This document shows positions 42,974 through 54,932 of a stretch of 64,000 nucleotides of DNA, in pieces. The notes beneath the pieces are model-generated. The model was not told where the DNA came from and made no database searches. It saw only the letters and a list, made by a program, of their open reading frames with translations. A program made the position numbers and the translations under genes. Positions within the stretch are counted from its first letter, which is position 1. Every line of letters begins with the position of its first letter. This DNA is from Glutinoglossum americanum (taxonomy: Eukaryota > Ascomycota > Geoglossomycetes > Geoglossales > Geoglossaceae): positions 1 through 64,000 of the forward strand of contig JAGHQL010000136.1 of NCBI GenBank assembly GCA_020080175.1, read 5' to 3'.

Positions 42974-44700
42974 GTTCTATCCTAGTTAGCCTCAGCGAAT
43001 CAAGTGGCGATACCTCTGAAGCACAAAGTAAATACGGTACCCGAGTAGTGCCAAAAGCGATATTTTATCAAGTATCTGGGCATTATGAACGTCCTGGAGA
43101 TATCCTATTCCTAGAAGCAAGGTGTTGCCTATGTACATACTACGATTATCTATAAACAAGCTATACCGATAGAAATGGAAGGCTAGCTAACTGTATCATC
43201 AACCCTAGTCCCGTTAGGGCGCTGTATGGGTTACTCCGCGACGTTTTGCGTGTCGGCTTGTGTACTGTACTACTCCGGTATCCAAACAAATAACACGAAA
43301 CCTCGCAGTATTCGAGAAACTACCCACTTTATATTGGCCCGTGAGTGGTCAATAGGCAAGTGGTATCAGCGCTCTCCTTTTCTCCCTAACCCCGACCAAT
43401 GGTCGGCCTAGAATTATAGAAACGAAGTCGGTGAAGTCCAAGCACTCTTGCTTCCACCAAGGTGGAATGTGTGAATAGCTGAGCTTAGCTCATACACTGA
43501 TAAGACCTTTGGGTAGTCGATCCCCGATATGTTTTATCCAGAAGATAACGGTGTTCCTATTTTTTCAGTTTGCTTTCATTCGATACCGTAAGTTGAGACT
43601 GATAGACGAGAAAATATCAGTTTCGTTGCCTAATCGCCTCTCCTTTCTAGAAGTCGCGACAAATAAGAAAGTTCTAGCCACGTTCTTCGTACAATTGACG
43701 ACCTATTGAGCGACATTGCAAATGCCCAAAGAGTCAACTCTCACTCTGTGGGGTCTCGGTGGTTTTTTTAAGCCAACGTTTTCTTGATTACACTATCTTA
43801 TTCGGACCACCTTGAAGACAAGAGTAGGGTTGAAAGAAAGAGAAGGTAATAGAAGAAGCGCAGCTTATACATTTTTTTTGGTGCGACGAAGTTTGGGAAG
43901 AAAGGGAAGGGCTCAAAGAAAGGAAAATTGAAATCTCCGAACCCCATAATCGTCAGGTAGAGGCGAGGGTAGTAGCAAAATGTTGTAGGAGACATCTGTA
44001 GTGATTTGCCGTCTGGGGACGGAACATGATTAGAACGAAGTAGCACCGCCAAGCCCGTGCTGTGATAGAAAGATCATCAGCCATGAAGTAAGACTGATCG
44101 AAATTTTGGAGCGGGCAAAAAAGAATGTGCGTCCTCTTCAATCTGGCAATCGACCTGCCGCCCGTCGAAATTTGAAGGGGCGTGTTTTTTCTCTTTCGAA
44201 ATAATAAGTAATTTTCCGTTCCGTTGTTTCATCGAACCGCCAGAAAGATGCTGCCATGATGAGTTGAGAACAAGGGGAAGGTGAAAATTAAAGGAAAAGG
44301 ACATGAAATCTCTCGTCGTCTCTCTCCTTACGCCATGGAAGCAAAAGGTCTGGAAATCTAGAATCATTGATCAGGAGAGGGCCGAGGAAATATGAAAGGA
44401 GCCCGCCGAGCTGCTACTACAACGCCGTGAACATTATAACTTTTGAGATAACTGCGAATGAAGGCCCATCCACAGCAAGAGGAGGTTACTGCTTGATCAT
44501 TGGCATTTGGTTCGGTGTACAGTGCGTCCATGGACCAGATGTACGGATATAGACGATTGAATCTTTCAGGTAGTCCTGGTAATGACTTGACTTGTTAAGA
44601 AATTCACTCCAAAGATGTAGATAACTCAATAAGAGTATCAGATTAGGAAGTCTAAGCCTTCAATAGTGCAAGAATTGTCGTATTGTCTTTGACCAGGAGT
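42974..44700. other. Gene-poor spacer
   Basis: About 1.7 kb. Short frames on both strands (for example 43509-43709 and 43798-44052) have no recognisable domain. I see no RNA gene. It holds the promoter of the NIP30 gene and the 3' end of the La-motif gene. Confidence 0.4.
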
Positions 44701-47700
44701 TCAACGCTCCAGTTCGGCTCTGAGCTCCGAGTCAATCACAATGTCGATCTTCTTCCTATTCTTCACATTGAGTGCTCCATTATGCCAAGCTGCCCTTAAT
44801 TTCTCGAAGCCGGGTCGTTCCTTAGTACGGTCCTCGAGTCTAACGAGCTCAACGTAATGTCGGGCAATGTCTTGGGAAATTGCGTTCTTGCTGGCCAAGG
44901 CTTCATCGTAGTACTGGATAAGGTTTCTAGTGCCCACGGTGGACTGTCTCTCAGTCGCATCTTCGTAAGCCAGCTGTCGGAATTCGTCAAACATCCGGGA
45001 ATTAAAGTTCCGAATGAGGAAATGAGACCAAAACTGATAGAGGACATCCATGTCACGGTGGCACTTGCCAGGGGTAGAGAGCTCACGCTGTTTGAGCGCA
45101 TTCTTCCTGAACGTGTTGTATGACTCGTGAGTAAGATCACTGGGAAGAGAGTCAATGGGGGTCTCTCGATCTTTAACCCAAAAGACAGGAGAAGGGTTGC
45201 CATAGGCAGCCTTGCGGGACGAGTTTGGGCCAAGAGGACTCTTTGATCTCTGACTAGTTTCTGGTTCGGCACTAGGGATTGTTAGTGATCTCCTTTACCC
45301 ATAGTCAAAGGGGGGGGGCCGCTTACGCTTCAGAGTTACGTGTCGCCGAGGGTCGTGTTTGACGTTCTTCGTGCTTGTCTAGTTCGTCCGCAATGGTCCT
45401 AACATCAATTGACCCATTGGAGAAAGTCCGGCGCGAGGCGTTGTGATAGGGCACTCCTGGTTTAGTATTTCCCTGTTTTCGGACGACGATGACAAGACTC
45501 TCAACTTGTTCATCAGTGAAGACATTATCCCCTGCATTCCCCGGATTAAGCGGAAGCACTCCACCTATAGATAAGGTGCCTGGAGAAAAGTCCGGGACTG
45601 CTGCAGAAAGTGGTGTTGCTGCGATGTGAAGTTCGCCATTGGCGGCTTCATACGGGGCTTGGGACTCGTCAGATGGAACGAACGAAGGGGCGACACCATT
45701 GAGAGGTGGATTAGCTGTCGGACTACCGATCACAGACTCAATACCACCCACCATCTCTGTGGGGGATGCAGTTGGCTGGGGAAACTGCACCATATATTGC
45801 ACGTCAATTCCGGGTTGCTGCGAGAGTGGCGGTCTTGGTCGGTGGAGTTCACTCGGGCCATCATTCTGAGCTGAAGAATGGCGATCCTCCACCGCCAGTA
45901 CCCAGTTTTGCCAGCCATTCCGTTTCCGCAGTCTCTCCACGCCGTCTGGCCCAGCTGCTAACTCGAGCTCTGGAGACTGTAGGCATGCGTACCGAACCAA
46001 CTCCATGTCTTGTGTAAGGAGTTTGATACGATTAAACCCAACGATCACCTTGAGGAAGACGAAACCTTGAGAATCCATTTGCTTCCGTAGGTACAGGTCC
46101 TTGCAAAGATTCTCGATAGAGAAGTAATACTCCCTAAACCTAGTAAGAGGGAAGCTCTATAAATAACAGGCGGCTTAAACTTACAATTGCTCTATCAAGG
46201 CTTTCATGAAATCGGAATATTGCTGCAAGAAAGGACTATAAGGCATGGCATTCAACGGTATCCCCGGGAAGTCATATAGATTGCTAATTGAAGTTTGAAT
46301 GGCTGGCAGCTGATGAGGCCCGCCAGCCATTCCTTGGCTGTAGCCATTATAGACGATGGGATTAGGTACCGACTGGGACCTGGGCCCGCTTCGGTAACCC
46401 CTCGACTGCTGTGAGTGGTTATATTGGCTGGATTGTTGAGTCTGCGGCTGAGATCCCTGATAAGGAGATGGAGACTTCGGATAAGGATATGTGGAAGAGT
46501 TTTGCTGGTGTGATTGGTGGCCGTTAGAGTATCCATGATTCGAATGCTGTCCGTTGGTATATCCGTTGCTGCTCCCCCTAGAACCACGAAAACCTCCACG
46601 GCTACGTTCAGGGCCGCTTTCGACCCGCTCTCGAGTTGTGTGGTAGTTCCCCGTGTCTCTAAAGTAGTCCGAGCCCCGGCCAAAGCCCTCAGCACGACGA
46701 TCAGGGCCAGCTGATCTTGGGTGGTTATGGATCTCATTATTGTGAGAGTGGCCTCGCTCGCCTCGCTCGGTCGTAGCATGAGCATGTCCATTAAACATAC
46801 TAGTATCCCCTCGGTGGCCCTGTCGATAATCTTGCCGTAACCTATGAGTGTGATCCGTTTGTGTGGCCGTTGAGGTACGACGGCTAATTGGGGAGGCCAA
46901 AAGTGGGCCAGCTTCAGGTTCTATAGGGTTTCCAACGTCAGCCTCTCTATTTCTGTCCGTAATGGACGAATGACCAGGTTTGCGTTGCGAGTTAGACCCA
47001 CTCGCTCCTGTACTCGCAGGTCGCTTGCTTGGTCTAAAAGGGAGCGAAGCGGAGTCCTGTCGGGCTGTAGATTCGGATCTCCCTCTCTCTGCCGTATCGG
47101 TAGCGGCTATAGTTAGAGTTTGTAGAGAAGCCCCTTTCTCAGCACCACTCCCAACACCATTCCCCATATTTGTGCCGGTTCTCCCTCCTCGAGAACCTCT
47201 CCCGCCTCTTCCGCGAAGTCCAGGTAAGGGTGTCTGATAGACAACCGTAGGAGTGTATGGCACAGGCATCCACTTCTCCTTCCCATGGGGTCTCGTTCCA
47301 GTTGCTGGTGCCTTTTCTTTATCAGATTTTTCAACTTTATCTTGCACTCGCTTCTTCTCATCTTGAGCAGTATCAAAAGTGGGCCATGAGATAGGATCTT
47401 CGACTGGAGGCGGGGCAGGAATGCTTGATAACTCCTTTCCTTTATCCGACGATGCTTTGACACGAGACCCGATCTTCCTTGAAACATCTTCGCGAGACTT
47501 GCCGTGGCCATCAAAGCTCTTCCTCTTATCTCGACTGAGGCTCGTATTGTCTTTCCTATCGCCGGATTGACTGAATGTGGCCTTATCATCGTCATCTACA
47601 TTATCACCCGTGTACCTCCCCTTCTTCTTCACGTCCAACTTTCCTTGGTCCGGTGCTCTGTCATTAGCTACTTTGCCAGCTTGAAAAACCGGGCCAGGCC

Positions 47701-48418
47701 CAAGTCCGTTGCTGATTGGAGAGAGGGCAGAAGTCTTTAGTGAAACTTGCTGAGCTGGTACGGAGGCTGGGTTAAGCTTGGCTTTGGCTGCTTGTGCCTC
47801 CTTACGTTGTTGCCATATATTCACTGCGGGTATTGCCGCCGCTACTAAAGTTTTAGTAGCATCCTTCTCCTTTCCTTTGTCTTTATCCTTCTCGGTCTGC
47901 TCTGTTGCCCCACCAGCGGTGGCTGAAGATTGAGATTGTTTATCCCAGGTCGATTCGGACGATGCATTCGGAGTTGAGGAAGCATCATCTTCTTTCTGAA
48001 GAGTGGAAGTTGAAGCAGTGCCAAAGTCAGGTGACGACGGCGTTGAGATAATGCTGAGAGCCTGCGTAGACAATTGTCGTTGTGGAGAGGGAGAGGCGAG
48101 TTTTGAGTAAGTATCTGAAGACTTCGACCCGGAGCCAGTATGAATCTCTTCGGGCTGCGAAACAGACGTTGATGACAAGGCTTCACTGCAGACTACACCC
48201 AAGATTGCGCTAGACGTGCCATTGACAGCGATGGCCGGGGTGACTACTGCCGGGGGCGCAAGGTCATTCGATGTGGTGCTCGATACTGATCCAGGTTTGC
48301 TAACCGGTGCCGATATAGATGGCGCAGGTCTACCCTTCGCTGCCTGGGCATAAGAGAAAGCAGGCAGAGCAGGTGCCAAGTCGCCACCGCTTTTGCTACT
48401 AACACCTGACATATCCAT
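44701..48418 (-). CDS. LARP1-like RNA-binding protein (La motif plus DM15 region)
   Basis: Exons are 48418-46185, 46139-45327 and 45271-44701, 1205 residues; introns are 45 and 55 nt. The first 740 residues are Ser/Thr/Pro-, Lys- and Gly/Arg-rich and disordered, with RGG-like stretches (GLRGRGGRGSRGGRTG). The La motif starts right after intron 1: FREYYFSIENLCKDLYLRK, then DSQGFVFLKVIVGFNRIKLL and ELVRYACLQSPELEL. The C-terminal about 130 residues (LYQFWSHFLIRNFNSRMFDE, then RHYVELVRLEDRTKERPGFE) match the DM15 region of LARP1, which in animals binds the cap and the 5' TOP sequence (known there). Yeast Sro9/Slf1 have the La motif but not DM15, so this is the fuller LARP1 architecture. Likely a cytoplasmic regulator of translation and mRNA stability. 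Confidence 0.92.
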
Positions 48419-50879
48419 TTGGTCTTGATATGCCAGAGTAATTTTGTGTGATTTGGTTGGACGTCTACTGGGTTTGAAGTCCTCACAGGCTCAAACTATC
48501 CAGTCCCGAACCAACGCTCCTTCCCCTTAGTCGAGAGTGTTGTTTCCCAGCTATCCAACGATCAATGTCCGGAGAGGTGCAGCCCTCGCCCTCCCCGCAC
48601 TTCACAATCTAGACCAGCGTAGAACCAGTCAGTTCCCTACGAACCGCGTAGACAACCACTTCAATTGTGAAGCTTGAAGAAGATCCGCTGCTTGTGCCCG
48701 AGATCGTGCACTGTTGGAAGAGTTGGCCTGTTGCTTCAAGCTTGGAGTATCCACAAAGCGAACGAATTCGAATAACAGAAGACTGTAGTCTTTTGGAAAG
48801 GACCGTCGACAAACTTTTCAGAAGGTATATAGAAACGATCGAACAAGGAATTTCAGGTGATATATGTATCCGGATAGCTGTGCTATCGCTTACTTCGCGT
48901 GAAGCAGAAACGACTGAGTTTGTCAAGTAGTGCGATGACGCCTGCGCTGCGCAGCGAGAAGGTTGCGTCTAGCGACTTGCTGGCCTGTAAGAAATAAGGA
49001 GTAAGTTTTGGGCTCCCTTATAGATGTGAAAGTCGGAAGGAGCGCTGAGTTTGGGTGCGATGAGGTAAAAAGAAGCACGGATCAAACGAACCGAAGCACG
49101 AGAAATATGGCTGTGCGAATCGATCGTCACTCACTTTCTAGAATGCTTCCGAAGAATCCAGATGAGGCGAATATGAAACCCGTTTATTCGTCCTCTTCGT
49201 GATGTATGGGGAAGTCTAAATTTCCTTTGCTGCTGTCAATGAACTACTCCGTATCGGCCAGGACAAGGCAACTCGTGTCTGTGCAACTCGTGAAATCCTC
49301 AGCGCTGATCACCGGAAAGTGATCCGCGATGCGAGAAACAGGCTGGTGCTGGCAGGTCTGAGTAGGACGGTCAAAAGTGATTGCAGAAACTGCCAACAAA
49401 GGCACACAGGTGCCTGTCAGAAGGATGTGAAGAGAGGTGGTGAAGCGGGAAACACAAGGAGGGGTGTGTTAAGTGAAGACTTGTGGTGGATACATGCAAA
49501 AATTTGGTTAACCGGGCTAGGGCCAACTACGAACTTACCCGCAGTGTTTTCCTACGGTAGGACGAGTCACTCGGTGCTTACATATCTTGCTCGTGGGGCT
49601 CGCTATGTTTTATCTTGTGGCAACTAGACTTTATCACCCAGACTCCTCCATTCCACCCGCATAGACTTCGAGTTATCAAAGTGTTACGCTAGACTGATGT
49701 CACTGCAGCCGTTCACAGTCCCATTACACGGACAGGAAGTCGCTTCAAGCCTCATTCGGAATTCCGACGCGATTCTGCAAACTTGTCTCAATGTTTAGTC
49801 ACAACATATAGATACAAAAGTGGTCTCCGCAAAATCACACTCTTTCCACAAGGGATCGTACGACTCAAAATACACATAATGCGGGGCCTATGACCCGCGG
49901 CTCTTCTACATAACAAAATTTTTTCAATGCCCTTGCCAAGACACCACTTGCTTCCGTTCGCGCAACAAAGCAGAGATTTCGCTTTTGCCTAGCACTGTAT
50001 TCAATACAGCCAGAATGCAATATACCCTTGAACCGAGGACAGCCACCCGTGGACTTTAGCCAACTACCGTTGCGAAAGTTCGTTCCGGGCTGGGCCAGAG
50101 TAGAGATCTGCACTGCAAACAACCACCTTTGCCCTATAGCCCGTTATGACGATAGTTACCTTCTGCATCCTGTATGAAAATCCTTTTTCCGCTCAACCAA
50201 GCAGACGGTACCAACTCAGCCACAGCATAGAATGACTCCGCTCTGCGTTTGAGAAAAGCAAACAAAAATGGCTGATCGACAGGTGTCCCTCATGCACCTT
50301 TAGATAAACGCGCAGGCAAATGTTTCCAGCCCCTCTTCACGCTTTATGACGGCACATGTGCCCCGCTGTTGCTTGAGAGCGGGGCAATTCACGGTTTAGA
50401 CCGGGGTTGACCGCGATGCTCCAATGGGGAGAATATGTCGACGGTGAGATTTACTCTAATGTAGGAATTAGTTGGTGTCAATGAAGGACCGTAGGTGATA
50501 ACCCGACAATCCCAGAGTTATCGCACTATCTCATTCTTCACAGGGTTTAAACCCTTCTCGATTTGGAGCTAGTGGAGATCTCACCGACGACGGTTTGGCC
50601 CCGAGAGCCGATGCGTACTTAATACATCTACCCTCGATTATCTTCGAAGCAGCGGTGAGCGGAATGTCCCTGCGACCTACCTACTTCACGTTTGTAACAA
50701 CTAGGGCTTTTAGTTGAGAAGTTCATGCTAAATTTAATTCCATCCGTCAAAAAAAGGGCTCCTTGTGAGATCGCTGAACTATATGATACATTAGGAAATA
50801 CAATCCCCGCATTGCCATTGGCTTCTGCTATAGCCTGCCAGATTCCATGGCCCATCAAGGTACGAGCCATATTCTCCCT
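48419..50879. other. Long spacer upstream of the LARP1-like gene
   Basis: About 2.5 kb. The first few hundred bases should be the promoter and 5' leader of the leftward LARP1-like gene. The rest holds only short frames without resemblance (49008-49202, 49319-49627). No repeat or RNA gene is recognised. Confidence 0.4.
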
Positions 50880-51850
50880 CTAGGAGGTCATCCATGCCGC
50901 CGTCCGCCTTGCACCAACACTCGCCGCGAAACGTAGTCCTGTACCGCCCATTGGAAAGTAACTGATCAAATACCACAAAAGACAAGCTAGTTGAATGATG
51001 GATGAGAGAAGCGTAAGCAGGGTGCTTTTTAACTGTAGCGAGACTGTTGGTTAGCTTGTAGCCACTCTTAGAGCGGGTGTAGACGCAATTTTTAAAACAC
51101 AGAACGTAGTCTTTGGGATGGTAGGCATAATGATGAACGTACCCCCAACGAGAAATATAGTGTTAGACCTATGGACCCAAAATATGCCGATGTGAAAGGT
51201 AGCCTTGGTGTCGATATAAGATGTTGAAGGTATGACCAAGGGCCCATGAGAAACGCCCACGATGCCAAGAACAAGATTGAGCCCACCGTCCAGCTGAAGC
51301 CACCGCGTGATCCGAGCGTCAGCGATGATTCAGAGATACTTATTGTAAATCGATATAAAAGTGGTGTCCGTCTCCTTGGAAGAGATAGACGAAACCAAAT
51401 TACGTCATGAAAGGGATGTTGGTGGAGGGGGAGTACGTACAGTATTGCGAATTTCCGTGGCTTGAGCGAGAGAACGGGAAACAGGAAGAAACAGATCACG
51501 AAGCAGGCTAGAGCGCCGAGGTTGCAAGCCCCAAATACTAATAGCCTATCCCATCGGCTCACTATAGTCACATCAGTATCTCGCAGCCAGGACTCAAAAG
51601 GCCCGCACGATGAGATTAATTACTCACAGGCAAACCAGCCCTCCTCCTCTTCTCTTCTGGTCGGAGCTGGCAGCGGAGCCCCAGGATTCTCTTGTGTCGG
51701 TAGCCTGACATAACCTCCGCCGCCGAATGGGTTCAGCGACTGAATCTTCGAAAGGATGGGTGTCGACGATGACGTATTAACAGGTATGTCCGGATCCCTC
51801 CGTGACCATCCCAACGAATTCATGCTGCTTCGGAACGACTCAGACGCCAT
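50880..51850 (-). CDS. SFT2: Golgi vesicle-transport protein Sft2
   Basis: Sft2 is a tetraspan Golgi protein that aids fusion of endosome-derived vesicles with the Golgi (known in yeast). Exons are 51850-51628, 51561-51441, 51293-51143 and 51032-50880, giving 215 residues, the same length as yeast Sft2. The cytoplasmic N-terminus (MASESFRSSMNSLGW) carries a Pro/Gly-rich stretch. Four membrane helices follow: LVFGACNLGALACFVICFFL, WTVGSILFLASWAFLMGPW, FGSIGLTLYFSLGLKSTL and IIQLACLLWYLISYFP. Diagnostic motifs are FPVLSLKPRKFA, GPW and YFPMGGTGLRFA. The three introns are 66, 147 and 110 nt, longer than average for this window, and each one restores the family sequence exactly. Confidence 0.94.
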
Positions 51851-54800
51851 GGCAGCCTGCGAATGTTGGAATGCTTCGGCTAGCGCTGCACCCGGATCAA
51901 CCCACCACCAGAGTGCGGGTTGTAGAGGCGGTCGATAGAAGAGGTGGGTAGGTATATGAGGAGAAACCTGGGCTAAAAGTTTCTAGAAACTTGGAAGGCA
52001 ACGAGGATCGACGTAGCATCAGAGGTGCCAGATGCGAGGCGGGACGGGGAGATTTAGTGCAGCTGATCGAACGCCAGCTGCAAGGAGTAGCCGCGGTCTT
52101 TGCAAGTATTGGAGTAATTGCGCAGGGATTCAACAGGGGTTTGCAAGGCGTGCAAGGCGTCAAAAGTCAGAAATGGAGGGCTCTGATGGCTTGTGATAGG
52201 GGTCTCAGGAAAGGTGTGTCGAGAAGAGAGCGTTATGGAAGTTGTGGGGTGATTGGTCTATGAAACATTGCGCAGGCGTAGAATATTTGGGGATATTTGG
52301 GTGGCGGATCGATCGCTCAGCTGAGAGCACAGCCAATCAAGGCATGGCCGTTGGCCTGAAAATCCGATGTTTCAACCGCCACATTGCGAGGACGTATTCC
52401 CGTATTCGGGTCTTACTAGGTTACTTGGTTACGTTTAATGCAAAAAAATGAGTCATATTGGGCAAGATCTGTCAACCAGCTTCGCGACAAATATGCTGCT
52501 TTGAGCCTTTCACGCCGCCATCAGATCGTAAAGGCGCAAGTGGCCCGTCAAAGCTGCCAAGTCGACAGGCGAAATGTCCAGGATATATTCCCAGCCCTCG
52601 CAAGCGAAACCAGTGTGCTATCTCTGGGTCTTCGAATCCGAATAAATTGCCCGTCCTTTCTTACTCATTATTCGCTCTCAAGGTCCCATCACTGTGTCTT
52701 TGTTGGTTTCGGACGTCAACGCGATTCCAGCGACACCCCCCTTTCGAGCCTCACTCTCCCACTCCATCGCATCTCTCGTAGTCATCCCGTCACACAGCAT
52801 ATATAGTGGCTGGCCTGGCATCCTGCAAATTTTCCTCACCGGTCGGATCAAGCCGAACCGTTCCGCGTCTTCGCTCTTGCAGTATAACCAACTAAACTCG
52901 TCAGCCCTCTTTGCGCGGCTCCTGCAAAACTGTTCTCCCACTCATCCGCCTAACCTAGCAAATCATATCCCAGTCCCAAGCGCCTCTCCCAGAAATCCCA
53001 CTGAAACACTGAAAAACACCCCGCCATCGTCATACTCTGATCCACCCCCCGACGCCGTACCACATCTCTCGCAACTCCGAACGTTCGAATCCGTCCTCGC
53101 CTGGCTCTGCTCTCACCTCAGGCGGCGTTGCGTCTCGCAAAAGGCTATCATCGCACCCTGTTATATCTCACCGCTCCGAACCAAACGGCTTCGACCACCC
53201 GCGAACGAGATCTGCAGTTACGTTTGCTCCCTGCATGCGAACGAACGTACCATCCCGACTCACAGCACAGTCCTACCAATCACTGATATATTCGAAGCGT
53301 CGTGCCGACAATTCACTGCCACTGATCCTTGAGAATGTGAGTAGCTCGTCGCACATTTTCCGCTTCGTCTCGTTACAATGACCCACATAGGGTTTATGCG
53401 ATGTCTCTACTTTAAATTTCCACTTCTTGAGCTCTACCAAACAAGCTGCGGTGTGGCAGGCGGCTTTTGCTTGTGTTGCAGTAGCGTGTGCGCCTTTGGG
53501 GATTTTGCTGCCTCAGAAGGTCTATTTTCTGACCCCGGCCGCTTGCGGGATAGGCGTCTACTAGAACATAGGGAATCAAGGCTTTGACCCAAGGGACAAC
53601 CGACATACTGCAGAGCAGAGTTTTGCATATGTACATCTGCTATTTGCTTCCTTCCCGCCCAGCAGTCCCCGGTTGTTCCTCTATTTTCCCCGTCCAAGCG
53701 TCCGTGGTTCTACTTAGCACTACCTCTTCAATTCGTCAAGCGCACAAAGGCTAATTCTCGAGTCATTGCAGAAACCTACTCTATAGCCACATCGTACACC
53801 CTCCGAATTGCCTTGATTGAATACAAGGTGTCGACCAGGTTCAACGGTCTCTGGTTCTTGCACCCACCATTCCAGAGCGCTGATCTCAAGTTCTCTCGCC
53901 TGTGCAACATCCCCCCCCCCCCCCGGTCTTACAGAGGCGAATCGCGAGCAATTGGCCAGACCTACCGCCGCCCCCGCCAACGGCTTTAAGTACAGTACAT
54001 CAAGTGCCTACGAAGCCGCGCACCAGTTTACACCCAACTTGCCGGTGGCCGCCAACCCGTACTCTGATTGGCAATATCCACCAAGAACCCGAGAGGCTAC
54101 CAGGTTAGAGCCAAGCGTTTTCGCTGCGATTGTACGAGGTGGGTCTTACCTCCCAGAGAGCAAGCAGACCACTACAGGGGATCTGGAGGCGACGAGCACG
54201 GAGCTTACAATCTGAACTCTAGACTGATTGTCGTCTCGTCAAACTTCGACGCGAGGGCTGTATTGGAAAGCGAATGCACGTACTGCCAGCTCAGCATTTA
54301 AGCAACAAGTCACTCGCGCACACGCTCTTAGTCTACCAAAGGGTTCTTCTCCCACAAGGGCTTCTCGCCCTTTGACGGAAGCACCGCAAACCTTAATCCA
54401 GCACCCTTAAAGACTCCCCCCAGCAAGTGCGGTGCAACGCGAGCGAAATATTTTGTAGGAGAACCTCCTTGCTCTAAACGAGAGTTCTATCAGTTGGAAC
54501 TGATGAAGATCCAGCACTCTTTAAACCCAGAACTCAACTCAAGATTTTCACACATTTTGTATCCTTCTATTTAAACCAGTCATCTGCCTAAACGACACTC
54601 GAGTTCTTTGTAGGGGTTGCGCTGATGCCTAGTGAGTTAATTTCTCTAATCTTGTGTTTCATGCGGTGCCACTTCAAGCCATCACTGCTTGCTCCTCCCT
54701 CGCCAGTCTCACCGGGCCCGTCATAGTTTCTGAACATGACATCAACTCATGGCTTGATTTCTGATTGGTTTGTTGATGTTTGCTCACATCTTAGACAGCA

Positions 54801-54932
54801 GATTCAACTTTCAGTAACCCCTTCCCTTCACCATTCACAAGCCAGAAACACAAAGCGCCAAACTCGGAACTCCACCTTGATACAAGAAATCATTCAGAAG
54901 AAGGCCTAGACATTTTCAATAGTAGTGGTAAT
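51851..54932. other. 3-kb divergent upstream region of the bHLH gene
   Basis: This region separates SFT2 from the bHLH gene and probably includes a long 5' leader. A 14-base C-run lies at 53911-53924. A 212-residue frame at 52694-53332 (+) has no family resemblance and Ser/Pro-rich composition, so I do not call it. Regulatory genes in filamentous fungi often have long upstream regions. No specific binding site is claimed. Confidence 0.45.

Noticed and set aside
48667-48930. Plus-strand frame of 87 residues upstream of the LARP1-like gene
   Set aside because: No domain; it lies in the expected antisense 5' leader and promoter region.
49319-49627. Plus-strand frame of 102 residues
   Set aside because: No domain or splice context; the length is expected by chance in 2.4 kb.
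52694-53332. Plus-strand frame of 212 residues in the bHLH upstream region
   Set aside because: Ser/Pro-rich without domain, and it lies where a long leader is expected. It would need transcript and conservation evidence to be called.
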